A stretch of 64,000 bases of DNA from Salinibacterium sp. SWN248 (GTDB lineage Bacteria > Actinomycetota > Actinomycetes > Actinomycetales > Microbacteriaceae): contig NZ_JADYWW010000001.1 in the NCBI RefSeq assembly GCF_015864575.1, positions 1,449,719 through 1,513,718 of the forward strand, in the 5' to 3' direction. Positions 27,109 through 35,364 of the stretch are shown here, piece after piece. Position numbers and translations under genes: made by a program. The notes under the pieces were generated by a model. It was not told where the DNA came from, searched no databases, and saw only the letters and a program-made list of their open reading frames with translations. Each line of letters starts with the position of its first letter. Position 1 is the stretch's first letter.

Positions 27109-27159
27109 GGCCGCTCTGCGGTTCAGTTGCTCTGCTGTTCGGCGGCTCAGCCGAGCGCG

Positions 27160-27981
27160 TTAGCTGAGCTGCGGTGCCGACAGCAACAAGAGCACCACGC
27201 TAATCAGCGCCGCGGCGATGCTGAGGCGAAACAGCATCCGCTTCATAATGTTGCGGGCGATGAGCGTCAGGCTCACGACGGCAATCGCGAGGATCGCGGC
27301 GACGCCGAGATAGCCGACGATGGTGGGTGGTGTGCCCGGCCCGAACACAATGGTGAGCGATGCGGCCACGAGGCTGACCGCAATAATGATTCCGGATGCT
27401 CGGGAGCCAAGGTAGTGCGGCAACCCCCGCACACCGGTCTCCCGATCATCCTCCAAATCCGGAAGCACGTTGCTGAAGTGCGCGGCCACGCCGAGCAGCG
27501 ACCCGGCGGCGATCACCCACGCCGCTGCGAGGTGCGGCGGTTGCGCGGCCAGTGTCACGATGGCGGGCAGGGCCCCGAAGCCGGTGATGTACGGCACGAC
27601 GGAGGCAGCCGTCGACTTGAGTCCGAGGTTGTAGAACCAGCCGCTGGCGAGAAAGACGGCATGGGCGAGAGCGGCGAGCGGGCCAAGAGTCAACGACAGT
27701 CCGACGGATGCCACTGCCGAGACGATGGCAATGGTCGCCACGAGTCGTGTCGACACTTCGCCGCTCGCGATGGGTTTGTCTGTGCGTCCGGTGCGGCGAT
27801 CGCGGGCAACATCAAGCCAGTCGTTGGAGAGTCCGACGGAGATCTGGTTGAGCAGAATCATGACCGTCACTACAGCAACGCGCCAGCCGTCGAGGCCGGC
27901 ACCCCACGCCAACGCGCACGCGATGAGGGTTACGGCAACGGTGGGTCCAGGGTGGGTGGACCGGGCAAGGGCGCGCAACAT
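27160..27981 (-). CDS. UbiA-family prenyltransferase
   Basis: A 273-residue integral membrane prenyltransferase with eight or nine spans. The first aspartate motif is NDWLDVARDRRTGRTDKP (NDxxDxxxD, ~residue 54) and the second is DLEDDRETGVRGLP. Both bind Mg-diphosphate of the prenyl donor. The acceptor cannot be told; quinone synthesis or a related lipid pathway is likely. No other quinone gene is adjacent. It has a leaderless-type promoter. Confidence 0.88.
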   Translation of the reverse strand: MLRALARSTHPGPTVAVTLIACALAWGAGLDGWRVAVVTVMILLNQISVGLSNDWLDVARDRRTGRTDKPIASGEVSTRLVATIAIVSAVASVGLSLTLGPLAALAHAVFLASGWFYNLGLKSTAASVVPYITGFGALPAIVTLAAQPPHLAAAWVIAAGSLLGVAAHFSNVLPDLEDDRETGVRGLPHYLGSRASGIIIAVSLVAASLTIVFGPGTPPTIVGYLGVAAILAIAVVSLTLIARNIMKRMLFRLSIAAALISVVLLLLSAPQLS

Positions 27982-27987
27982 GAGGCA

Positions 27988-27993
27988 AGAGTA
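27988..27993 (-). promoter_or_regulatory. -10 box TACTCT, leaderless start of the UbiA gene
   Basis: On the minus strand TACTCT is followed by 6 nt (tgcctc) and the ATG at 27981. Confidence 0.6.
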
Positions 27994-28037
27994 ACGTTTG
28001 GCACGAGTCGTGATGCTTACTCACAGACATTGTGTCC

Positions 28038-28043
28038 TATGTT
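28038..28043 (+). promoter_or_regulatory. -10 box TATGTT, leaderless start of the 28,050 gene
   Basis: TATGTT, then 6 nt (gatcct), then GTG 28050. This favours GTG 28050 over the upstream GTG 28032. Confidence 0.6.
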
Positions 28044-28049
28044 GATCCT

Positions 28050-28520
28050 GTGAGTGATGTTTTTGATGCTTCGGTGCTCGCCGCCAAGCTGCCAGGTACG
28101 TGGGCGATTGCGGCGACCAATTTTCCTATGTGGCTCGATGGCACCCGTCATAATCCTGAGTTCACCTATGAGCCTGCAGAGGGCGAAGAGCTCACGCTTT
28201 CCGACACGGTCAGCTACACCACCCGTTCCGGCGAAACGAAGACAATCGTGGGCACAGACCGGCTGCTGGGCGACGAATTTGTGTGGCGCGGTCAGGGCTG
28301 GCTCAAAGTGTTGACGAGCCGCTGGCAGGTAGTCGGGGCCGATGACGCTTTCGACACCGTTGTGTTGCGGTTCTCGCGGTCGAGGCTTACTCCGTCGGGG
28401 ATCGACATCATTACGCGCAAAAATGTTGAGGTGCCCGATGTGCGCACGACGGTCGCCCATGCAACAGACGAGTTTGGTCTCACCGCCGAAGATTTCGCCT
28501 CTCTCACTTGGCTTTCTTAA
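28050..28520 (+). CDS. Lipocalin-like small protein, unknown function
   Basis: A 156-residue soluble protein with alternating short strands. LPGTWAIAATNFPMWLDG near the N-terminus matches the G-x-W opening of lipocalin-like barrels. The middle SYTTRSGETKTIVGTDRLLG and FVWRGQGWLKVLTSRWQVVG are consistent with antiparallel beta strands. No signal peptide. Proteins like this are frequent in Microbacteriaceae, but no role is known. It lies just upstream of the GH3 gene, which has its own promoter. Confidence 0.65.
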   Translation: MSDVFDASVLAAKLPGTWAIAATNFPMWLDGTRHNPEFTYEPAEGEELTLSDTVSYTTRSGETKTIVGTDRLLGDEFVWRGQGWLKVLTSRWQVVGADDAFDTVVLRFSRSRLTPSGIDIITRKNVEVPDVRTTVAHATDEFGLTAEDFASLTWLS

Positions 28521-28541
28521 CCTCGGTTTTCTGATCCCGGG

Positions 28542-28547
28542 TACCAT
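28542..28547 (+). promoter_or_regulatory. -10 box TACCAT, leaderless start of the GH3 gene
   Basis: TACCAT, then 6 nt (cgcagc), then ATG 28554. Confidence 0.6.
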
Positions 28548-28553
28548 CGCAGC

Positions 28554-29744
28554 ATGACGAGTGCGCGCCGACTTCCTGCGTTTGCGGTCGCACTTGCTGT
28601 CACCGTCGCGCTCGTCGGCTGCACGACCACCACGCAATCTGCCGTCGTGCCAGCACCGACCTTTGCGCCGCGTGCGGATCCGGTGCAGGCCGATCCGATT
28701 GCGCAGTATGCCCGCGATCGTCTTTCCACGATGACGGTGAGGCAAAAAGTCTTGAGCATGCTCATGGTGCACATTCCGGGAGTGTCTCCGGCCGAGCGGA
28801 TCAGTGCGGAGTTCGCGGATGTCGGTGGCTTCATCTTGATGGGCGACAACATCCCGAGCACGCTCAGCCAGCTCACCGCTGACACTGCAGCACTCAGTGA
28901 CGAGGCTGGCTTGCCAGTATTGGTCGCCACTGACCAGGAGGGCGGCATCGTGCGTCGCGTTCCGACGGATGATGCGGCATCGGCCAATGAACTGCGCGAT
29001 CGTGACCCTCAAGCCACCTTCGACGCCTTTGCCCAACGCGGCGCCCTGCTCGAGTCGGTGGGGGTCTCGGTCAACTTCGGAATCGTTGCCGATGTGGCAA
29101 GCGACCAATCAAGCTTTATCTACGAACGCTCCTTTGGCGGCACGGGGGCGGATGCCGGGGCTCGCGTCGCCGAGGCGGTGGAGGGTGAATCTCCGATTCT
29201 TTCCACTCTCAAACACTTTCCGGGTCACGGGGCAGCGGCGGGAGACTCACACTCAAGCATCCCGACGACTGCGCTGTCATTTGACGACTGGAAATCCACT
29301 CACGCGGTGCCGTTCGAAGGCGGCATCGCCGCCGGCGCACCGCTCGTGATGTTTGGGCACCTTCAGTTCACCGCAGTTGACCCGGAGCCGGCCACCTTTT
29401 CGGCACGCTGGCATGACATCCTGCGCGACGATCTGGGGTTTGACGGGGTGTCAATCACCGATGACATGGGCATGCTGGAGCGCTCCGGAGTAGCGGAATA
29501 CTCCAACCAGATCACTAACGCGGTGCGCGCTATCGAGGCGGGCAACACGATGCTCCTGTATGTCGGCGCCGTTGATGCTTCCGGCATCGTGACCGCCGTG
29601 TCGCACGCTATTGATGAGGGTGAACTCGACGAAGCTGTCATCGACGAGGCTGCGCTGAAGCTACTCGAATTGCGCCGTGGCCTATCGGGCGAGACCGGTC
29701 GCTTCGTGCACTGTCTCGCTGACTGCGTCACGATCGCAGGCTGA
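28554..29744 (+). CDS. GH3 beta-N-acetylhexosaminidase-like lipoprotein
   Basis: A 396-residue glycoside hydrolase family 3 protein. The signal peptide ends ALVGC, a lipobox with Cys at ~22, so it is a surface lipoprotein. GH3 motifs are VATDQEGGIVRRV, the NagZ-type loop HFPGHGAAAGDSH (Asp/His acid-base dyad region) and the nucleophile segment SITDDMGML. It probably trims N-acetylglucosamine from peptidoglycan fragments or chitin-like sugars. Length is typical. Confidence 0.88.
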   Translation: MTSARRLPAFAVALAVTVALVGCTTTTQSAVVPAPTFAPRADPVQADPIAQYARDRLSTMTVRQKVLSMLMVHIPGVSPAERISAEFADVGGFILMGDNIPSTLSQLTADTAALSDEAGLPVLVATDQEGGIVRRVPTDDAASANELRDRDPQATFDAFAQRGALLESVGVSVNFGIVADVASDQSSFIYERSFGGTGADAGARVAEAVEGESPILSTLKHFPGHGAAAGDSHSSIPTTALSFDDWKSTHAVPFEGGIAAGAPLVMFGHLQFTAVDPEPATFSARWHDILRDDLGFDGVSITDDMGMLERSGVAEYSNQITNAVRAIEAGNTMLLYVGAVDASGIVTAVSHAIDEGELDEAVIDEAALKLLELRRGLSGETGRFVHCLADCVTIAG

Positions 29745-29769
29745 CGAACAACCTTCGGCGGCTCAATTG

Positions 29770-30813
29770 CTAGCCGGTTGGCTTGTCGCCGACGATTTCT
29801 TCGTGCACGCGACGAACATCCTCCAATAGCGAACCGATCAAAATCCAGTGCTGCGGATGCGGTGTCAACACCGTGAGCGGAGCAGTGAGAGTGAGCAGTT
29901 CCCGCGTCGGAGGCGCGGCTTCTCGCTCGCTCGGGGAACGGCCACGCAGCCGCAGGTCGTGGGCGGCGCGTTCGAGCTCGCCCGCGATGGACAGCGCAAC
30001 GGGGTCGGTCGCGAGGTCGGAGTCGTAGCGGTCGTGAATGGCGCGCGCCATCCCGAGCGTTCGTGTCACAAGCACGGTGAGCATCGCGAAGAGCTCCCGG
30101 TCGCGGTGCAGCATCCGGTGGTGTTTGCTGCGCCGGGGATTCAACGTCAGGCTGTCCGCACCCTTGCGCAGGGCGGCGGCGGCGGCGTCACGAAGCTCTT
30201 TGAGGTGGCGTGAGTCGGCGAGCAAAACATCGAGTTCGGCATTCGTTTTTGGCGCGCGTAGTGCGGAAGCGAGAGATTCCAGTGCAGCGGCGGTGTGCTT
30301 CGTGAGCAGTGACACCGCAGTGTGCGCGGGGCTCACGATGACGGGCGCAACAATCGCAAGGTTCACGATGAGACCGATCATGGCACCGATGATCGTCTCG
30401 ATGATGCGGTCAACGGCATATTCAGCATTCTGGCCACCCAGCGCGATCACCAGCATGGCACTGATGGGAATCTGGTTGGCAGACCCCGCACTGAGTTTCA
30501 ACGCCCACGCGAGCACCACTGCAAGCACGATCACCATCAGGATGACCCAGCTGGAGTCTCCGAAGAGTTGCCCAGCCCCGAGAGCGATAACGACTCCCGC
30601 GACCACACCAATACTCCGCTCGAGGCCCTTTTCGATCGACTGCGTGACGCTGGGCTGCACCACGAGTAACGCAGCGATTGCAGCGAAAATGGGCAGCGGT
30701 TGTTGCACGACAAAACCAGCAACAAGCCACGCAATAATTGCCGCGACAGATGTCTTTAGTACCTGCAACAGCGGAGAACGACGCGCAATAACAAGCGTCG
30801 TTACGAACTTCAC
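29770..30813 (-). CDS. FUSC-family/aromatic-acid-exporter-like membrane protein
   Basis: A 347-residue protein. Six hydrophobic segments fill residues ~15-165 (TSVAAIIAWLVAGFVVQQPL, RSIGVVAGVVIALGAGQLFG). A long charged cytosolic helical region follows (ESLASALRAPKTNAELDVLL). This is the half-size FUSC/ArAE architecture, associated with efflux of aromatic acids. The GTG start overlaps the stop of the GH15 gene (GTGA), coupling the two. Confidence 0.8.
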   Translation of the reverse strand: MKFVTTLVIARRSPLLQVLKTSVAAIIAWLVAGFVVQQPLPIFAAIAALLVVQPSVTQSIEKGLERSIGVVAGVVIALGAGQLFGDSSWVILMVIVLAVVLAWALKLSAGSANQIPISAMLVIALGGQNAEYAVDRIIETIIGAMIGLIVNLAIVAPVIVSPAHTAVSLLTKHTAAALESLASALRAPKTNAELDVLLADSRHLKELRDAAAAALRKGADSLTLNPRRSKHHRMLHRDRELFAMLTVLVTRTLGMARAIHDRYDSDLATDPVALSIAGELERAAHDLRLRGRSPSEREAAPPTRELLTLTAPLTVLTPHPQHWILIGSLLEDVRRVHEEIVGDKPTG

Positions 30814-32606
30814 CGGGGTGTCTTTGCTTCCGAAATCGCATCGGCGGCGCGCACGAGTGCCAAGTGGCTGAGCGCTTGAGGGGTGTTTCCCGCTTGGCGG
30901 TTGTTCACAGTGTCGTACTCCTCGCTGATGAGACCGACATCGTTTGCGAAGCCGACGAGGCGATCCATGAGGGTGGTCGCGTCATCCATTCGCCCGGAGG
31001 AGGCGTACTGCTCAACCAACCAGAAGGAACATGTGAGGAACGGGTTCTCGCCATCAGGCAGCCCATCGACACCGCTTTCGGTGAGGTATCGCAACACGAG
31101 GCCATCGGAGAGCAGCTCTTCTTCGATTGCCGCGACCGTTCCCAGCATGCGGGGGTCATCGGCGGCAATGTAACCGACCTGGGGGAGTTGCAGTAGCGAC
31201 GCGTCTACGCCGGTGCCACCGTAATACTGCGTGTAGGTGCCGCGCTCGGCATCCCAGCCTTCGCGCTCGATTTCTTGGTGAATCTCTTCGCGGATCTCTT
31301 TCCATTTCTCAATGGGGCCCTCGAGTCCAAACTCTTCGACCGCGGTAATCGCGCAGTCCATCGCTGCCCAGAGCATTACGCGAGAGTGAGTGAAATGACG
31401 TTCTGGCCCGCGGATCTCCCAGATGCCGTTGTCTGGGCGTTTCCAGTTGTCTTCAACGTGAGACATGAGGGCACGCTGTAGTGGCCACGAAAAGTCATTC
31501 TCGTGCACGCCGGAGCGCCGAGCGGCCTGAAGGGCCACCATGACTTCGCCAAACACATCGCCTTGGAACTGGTCGAAAGCGCCGTTGCCCACACGAACGG
31601 GCGAAGCTCCTTCATAGCCAGGCAGCGAGGTGAGTTCGCGCTCTTCGAGCCAGCGCTCACCTGACAGTCCGTACATAATTTGAACATCGGCGGGGTCACC
31701 AGCAATGGCGCGGAGCAACCACCGGCGCCAGTCTTCGGCCTCGGAAACATAGCCGTGGTCGAGCAGAACGTGAAGAGTCAGTGCCGCGTCGCGGAGCCAG
31801 ACATAGCGGTAGTCCCAGTTGCGGGTGCCCCCGAACCACTCCGGCAGACTGGTCGTCGCCGCAGCCACGATTCCGCCGGTGTCTTCGTGGGTGAGCACGC
31901 GGAGAACCAGTAGCGATCGCTTGACGATCTCGCGATACTGCTCCGTCGGCTCGCAATGTGCCGACCAGTTAAGCCACCACTGACTTGTGGTCTCGAGCAC
32001 AGAATCCACGTTGACCTCGGCTGGTGGATTGCGGTGCGCGGGGTACCACGTCATGGTTAAGTCGCGAACCTCGCCAGCACCCACGGTGAATTCACCACGG
32101 TGCGTGTGGTCTGACGCGTGCATCTCGACGCCGCGAGCGACGATGGCATCGGGGCCGGCAACGCCGATGATGGCGTGACCGCCCGATTCGGGCGCTTGGT
32201 GCAGCCACGGCAAAGCGGTGGCATAACCAAAACGAATCAAAAGCTCGGCATACATTTCTACGCTGCCGCTGATTCCCCGCACACGGCGAATCACGTCGGC
32301 CCGGCGGTTGCCGTGGGGCATGAAGTCGGTGACTTCAACTTCGCCGTCTTCTGTCACCCAATTGGTGACGAGGATGAAGGTGTTGTCTTGGTACTTGCGC
32401 GTCGCTGTGACGGTAGCGGGAGCGTCCACGCTCGCCCGCGGAGCCACTAACCAACGGCCATGGTCCTCGTTGCCAAGCAACGCTCCAAACATCGATGCGG
32501 AGTCGAATCTCGGAAAGCACAGCCAGTCAATACTGCCGTCTTTTCCGATGAGGGCAGCAGTCTGACAGTCGCCGATGAGGGCATAGTCTTCGATAGGTAA
32601 CGCCAT
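30810..32606 (-). CDS. Glycoside hydrolase family 15 protein (glucoamylase/trehalase type)
   Basis: A 598-residue cytosolic protein. It starts MALPIEDYALIGDCQTAALI, then GKDGSIDWLCFPRFDSASMF, the conserved opening of bacterial GH15 proteins including mycobacterial trehalase. The (alpha/alpha)6 core includes GGTRNWDYRYVWLRDAALTL and IMYGLSGERWLEERELTSLPGY in overlapping segments; ARGTYTQYYGGTGVDASLL and CSFWLVEQYASSG are further hallmarks. It could hydrolyse trehalose or alpha-glucans. It overlaps the FUSC gene. Confidence 0.9.
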   Translation of the reverse strand: MALPIEDYALIGDCQTAALIGKDGSIDWLCFPRFDSASMFGALLGNEDHGRWLVAPRASVDAPATVTATRKYQDNTFILVTNWVTEDGEVEVTDFMPHGNRRADVIRRVRGISGSVEMYAELLIRFGYATALPWLHQAPESGGHAIIGVAGPDAIVARGVEMHASDHTHRGEFTVGAGEVRDLTMTWYPAHRNPPAEVNVDSVLETTSQWWLNWSAHCEPTEQYREIVKRSLLVLRVLTHEDTGGIVAAATTSLPEWFGGTRNWDYRYVWLRDAALTLHVLLDHGYVSEAEDWRRWLLRAIAGDPADVQIMYGLSGERWLEERELTSLPGYEGASPVRVGNGAFDQFQGDVFGEVMVALQAARRSGVHENDFSWPLQRALMSHVEDNWKRPDNGIWEIRGPERHFTHSRVMLWAAMDCAITAVEEFGLEGPIEKWKEIREEIHQEIEREGWDAERGTYTQYYGGTGVDASLLQLPQVGYIAADDPRMLGTVAAIEEELLSDGLVLRYLTESGVDGLPDGENPFLTCSFWLVEQYASSGRMDDATTLMDRLVGFANDVGLISEEYDTVNNRQAGNTPQALSHLALVRAADAISEAKTPR

Positions 32607-32685
32607 TGTTCAATCATTGCAGCGTAAAAGGCCGTGACCCTGTACATCGGTGCATCGTGCGCCAAATTTAACAAAAAATGTGACG

Positions 32686-33738
32686 TTAGTCGTTGATGAG
32701 ACCGAGTTCACGCAGCTCAATAGCAAGGCGTGCACCGTCTGGCGCAAAACGCCACGGGATCGAGGACGTTTCTTCGTCCTCTGCCGACCGGCTCCGTCCA
32801 CCGGCGAGAACTGCTTCACCGGTCGAGAGCTGGCGGATGGCGACGGCGGAGACGTTGTCGGGATGACTACGAGCGAATTCGCCATAGATCTCTTCGTCAT
32901 GTTGGCCATCATCGCCCACAAGGAGCCACTTCACGTTCGGAAACTCTGCGGCTAGACGTCGCAGCTCGGCACGTTTGTGCTCAGCGCCGCTGCGGAACCA
33001 ACGATCGTGGGTTGGCCCCCAGTCGGTGAGCAGCATTGCTCCGCGCGGGTAGAGATTGCGCCGAAGAAAGCGAGTGAGCGTTGGGGCCACATTCCACGCG
33101 CCGGTCGAGAGATAAATCACGGGAGCGATGGGGTTCGCGCGAGCGATCCTGTCGTACAGCACGGCCATGCCCGCTACCGGGCGTCGGGCGTGTTCGTCGA
33201 GCACGAAGGTGTTCCAGGCGGCGAGAAGCGGGCGAGGAAGCGCGGTAACCATGACGGTGTCATCGACGTCAGAGATCACGCCGAAAGTCGACTGGGGGTC
33301 CACTACGAAGATGTGGGCGGTCGCGGGCTCCGCACCAACGGAATCAAGGGTGGCGGTCTGCCAGCCGGGGCTGAGGGTGGCACTAATTTGAGTATCAATA
33401 ACGCCACCGCGGCTCGGGGTGACTTCCACTTTCGTTCCGCCGATGGTCACGGTGACGACTTCGTCATCAACGGGGATGCTGAAGAAACTGCGCCAGCCAC
33501 GTACTTTCTCGGCGCGCTTCTTTGATGTCTCGGTTCCTCGAGTCAGCACTACACGGCACAGCACTCGGGCCCAGCCGGGAGCACCATAACTGCTGTACGG
33601 GATGATCGTGGTGGTGAGGCCGCGCTTGCGACCACGACGTTCGCGCCACCGGTGAAACGAATCCTCGATGCGGGCGGCTCGATGAAGGAACTCGCCCGCC
33701 GTTTTCGACGAAGTGCTGGATGTGCTGGTTCGAGCCAT
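32686..33738 (-). CDS. App1-like phosphatase (DUF2183)
   Basis: A 350-residue protein of the App1 phosphatidate-phosphatase-like family in the HAD superfamily. The catalytic loop is VISDVDDTVMVT (DxDDT), preceded by ATAHIFVVDPQSTFG. Later HAD motifs are VIYLSTGAWN and WLLVGDDGQHDEEIYGEFA. An N-terminal beta domain (residues ~60-150) precedes the core. Fungal App1 dephosphorylates phosphatidate; the bacterial substrate is not known. No export signal. The 79-bp gap to the GH15 gene holds nothing I can name. Confidence 0.85.
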   Translation of the reverse strand: MARTSTSSTSSKTAGEFLHRAARIEDSFHRWRERRGRKRGLTTTIIPYSSYGAPGWARVLCRVVLTRGTETSKKRAEKVRGWRSFFSIPVDDEVVTVTIGGTKVEVTPSRGGVIDTQISATLSPGWQTATLDSVGAEPATAHIFVVDPQSTFGVISDVDDTVMVTALPRPLLAAWNTFVLDEHARRPVAGMAVLYDRIARANPIAPVIYLSTGAWNVAPTLTRFLRRNLYPRGAMLLTDWGPTHDRWFRSGAEHKRAELRRLAAEFPNVKWLLVGDDGQHDEEIYGEFARSHPDNVSAVAIRQLSTGEAVLAGGRSRSAEDEETSSIPWRFAPDGARLAIELRELGLIND

Positions 33739-33744
33739 TACTCC

Positions 33745-33750
33745 AGCCTA
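33745..33750 (-). promoter_or_regulatory. -10 box TAGGCT, leaderless start of the App1 gene
   Basis: On the minus strand TAGGCT is followed by 6 nt (ggagta) and the ATG at 33738. The spacer also contains GGAG, but only 2 nt from the ATG, too close for a normal ribosome-binding site. Confidence 0.6.
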
Positions 33751-33797
33751 GGGCGACTGGTGGTCATCCGGGGTGCACAAGCGTTCGCTCCGGTGGC

Positions 33798-34481
33798 CTA
33801 ACGCTGCGGCTCAGCGCGCAATTGTTCACTCAACGTTGCGGATGCGGTAACCATCGCGTCGACTAATAACTGGTCGCCGCGGGTGTGAGGGTCGATCCAT
33901 TCGTCGATGGCGTCCTTAGCGACAATGACCGGCATCCGATCGTGGATGTCGGCAAGTGCTCCGGTTGCCGCCTGCGTCAACATTGTGGTCGTCAGATGCC
34001 AGCGCGCGGGATCACTCGGGTCGGCTGCGGGATCTTTCCACCACGAGTAGAGGCCGGCGAAGAAGAGGAGCCCTTGGGGCGGCGCTATGTAATAGGGAAC
34101 AGGCTTCGGCCCGCTCTTTTGCGTTTCGAAGTATCCGATCGCGGGCAACACGGCACGTTGGCTGATTACGGCGGAGCGAAAAGTAGGTTTCTCGGTCACT
34201 GTCTCGCTGCGAGCGTTGAAGGTTGGATACTTTCCGCGCAGCACAGGAGAGAACGGGGGAGTAAGCCACCACTGGGCGAGTGCGGCTCGGGGGATCAGCT
34301 CTGACTTCGGATCGTCGCGGTCGCTCACCGTCTTGAGCAGGATCGGCACCTGATCGGTCGGACGCACGATGGGGGTTGCTAGCCAGTCAGCTTGCCACTC
34401 CTCAGGAGGTCTACCGGTCGCCGAAACAAATTCGGTGATCATCTGATTCACCGTGTCGTCCATCGCAAATCGACCGCACAT
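33798..34481 (-). CDS. SRAP-domain protein (HMCES/YedK family)
   Basis: A 227-residue protein that covalently traps abasic sites in single-stranded DNA. The catalytic Cys is residue 2, exposed when Met is removed (MCGRF). Other SRAP motifs are NARSETVTEKPTFRSAV, AVLPAIGYFE with the active-site Glu and DIHDRMPVIV with the His. It is read away from the TetR gene. Confidence 0.93.
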   Translation of the reverse strand: MCGRFAMDDTVNQMITEFVSATGRPPEEWQADWLATPIVRPTDQVPILLKTVSDRDDPKSELIPRAALAQWWLTPPFSPVLRGKYPTFNARSETVTEKPTFRSAVISQRAVLPAIGYFETQKSGPKPVPYYIAPPQGLLFFAGLYSWWKDPAADPSDPARWHLTTTMLTQAATGALADIHDRMPVIVAKDAIDEWIDPHTRGDQLLVDAMVTASATLSEQLRAEPQR

Positions 34482-34487
34482 ATATGA

Positions 34488-34493
34488 ATTTTA
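34488..34493 (-). promoter_or_regulatory. -10 box TAAAAT, leaderless start of the SRAP gene
   Basis: On the minus strand TAAAAT is followed by 6 nt (tcatat) and the ATG at 34481. A leaderless start fits, as Cys2 directly follows the initiator Met. Confidence 0.65.
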
Positions 34494-34530
34494 CGGCTCT
34501 TTGTCAGAAAAAGTGAGCTTCTACCCCACG

Positions 34531-34546
34531 TAGAACAATCGTTCTA
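34531..34546. promoter_or_regulatory. Inverted repeat, probable TetR operator
   Basis: TAGAAC-aatc-GTTCTA, two perfect 6-bp arms. It lies 5 bp before the -10 box of the TetR gene, covering the spacer/-35 area, so binding would block that promoter. It is ~50 bp upstream of the SRAP start and could also affect that gene. Confidence 0.6.
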
Positions 34547-34551
34547 AAGGT

Positions 34552-34557
34552 TAGGAT
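34552..34557 (+). promoter_or_regulatory. -10 box TAGGAT of the TetR gene
   Basis: TAGGAT with expected start of transcription near 34564, leaving an ~20-nt leader with the ribosome-binding site agaaggggg before GTG 34585. Confidence 0.5.
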
Positions 34558-34584
34558 TGATCAGACACCGAGAAGGGGGCCATT

Positions 34585-35235
34585 GTGTCCGCACAAACAA
34601 GCACCGTTGAAATCGTGACTGAACCAGCAGTCTCGCTACGCAACGAGCCCGTGCAAGCACGAAGCACAGCTCGTTTAACCGCACTACTTGATGCAGCTGC
34701 ATCCATCGTCGACGAGGTCGGCATTGAGCGACTCACCACCGCTATGGTTGCCGAACGCGCGGGAGCGTCGATCGGTACCGTTTACCGTTACTTCCCCGAC
34801 CGCATCGTTCTGCTTCAGGCTTTGGGTTCGCGCAACTTTGAGCGCGTCATGACTCGCATCACGGATGCGATCAATGACCCAGCCCACGCCGACTGGCGTG
34901 CAGCGCTGAGCACCGCGTTCGAATCCGTTATCTACACGTACCGCACCGAACCAGGTTTCCGCGGATTGCGCGTAGGAGACCAGCTTGACTTGCGCCCGCT
35001 GCCGAACGGCCGCACGCACAAGTCGTTGGTTGCTGAGCGCATCGTTGAAGCACTGTCGGCTCGTTTTGGCGTAGAGAACTCTGCGGCAACGCGGTTCACG
35101 CTTGAAGCGGCTCTCGAGATGAGTGATGCCCTTGTGGCGCGCGCATTCTTGATGAACCCTCAGGGCGATGACGAATTCATTACGGTGAGCACGTCGTATG
35201 TTCGAGGCTTCATTATGGAGAACATCGGCTGGTAG
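34585..35235 (+). CDS. TetR/AcrR-family transcriptional regulator
   Basis: A 216-residue regulator. The N-terminal DNA-binding domain starts near residue 30 (TARLTALLDAAASIVDEVGI) and has the helix-turn-helix AERAGASIGTVYRYFPDR. The C-terminal domain (residues ~90-216) is helical and binds an unknown ligand. An inverted repeat upstream suggests autoregulation. The adjacent downstream ABC importer operon is in the same direction, so it may be a target, but the 129-bp gap shows no second copy of the repeat. Confidence 0.9.
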   Translation: MSAQTSTVEIVTEPAVSLRNEPVQARSTARLTALLDAAASIVDEVGIERLTTAMVAERAGASIGTVYRYFPDRIVLLQALGSRNFERVMTRITDAINDPAHADWRAALSTAFESVIYTYRTEPGFRGLRVGDQLDLRPLPNGRTHKSLVAERIVEALSARFGVENSAATRFTLEAALEMSDALVARAFLMNPQGDDEFITVSTSYVRGFIMENIGW

Positions 35236-35364
35236 TTCAGTTCGCTCTGTGCGAATTTGCCTTAGTTATACCCAATCGGGAATGACAGCGGCGTCGAATA
35301 CTGTTTAGCTAATAGTGCTGGCAAGTGTCGATCCGCGTAGAGGCGCGAGGAATGAGCCGAAATT

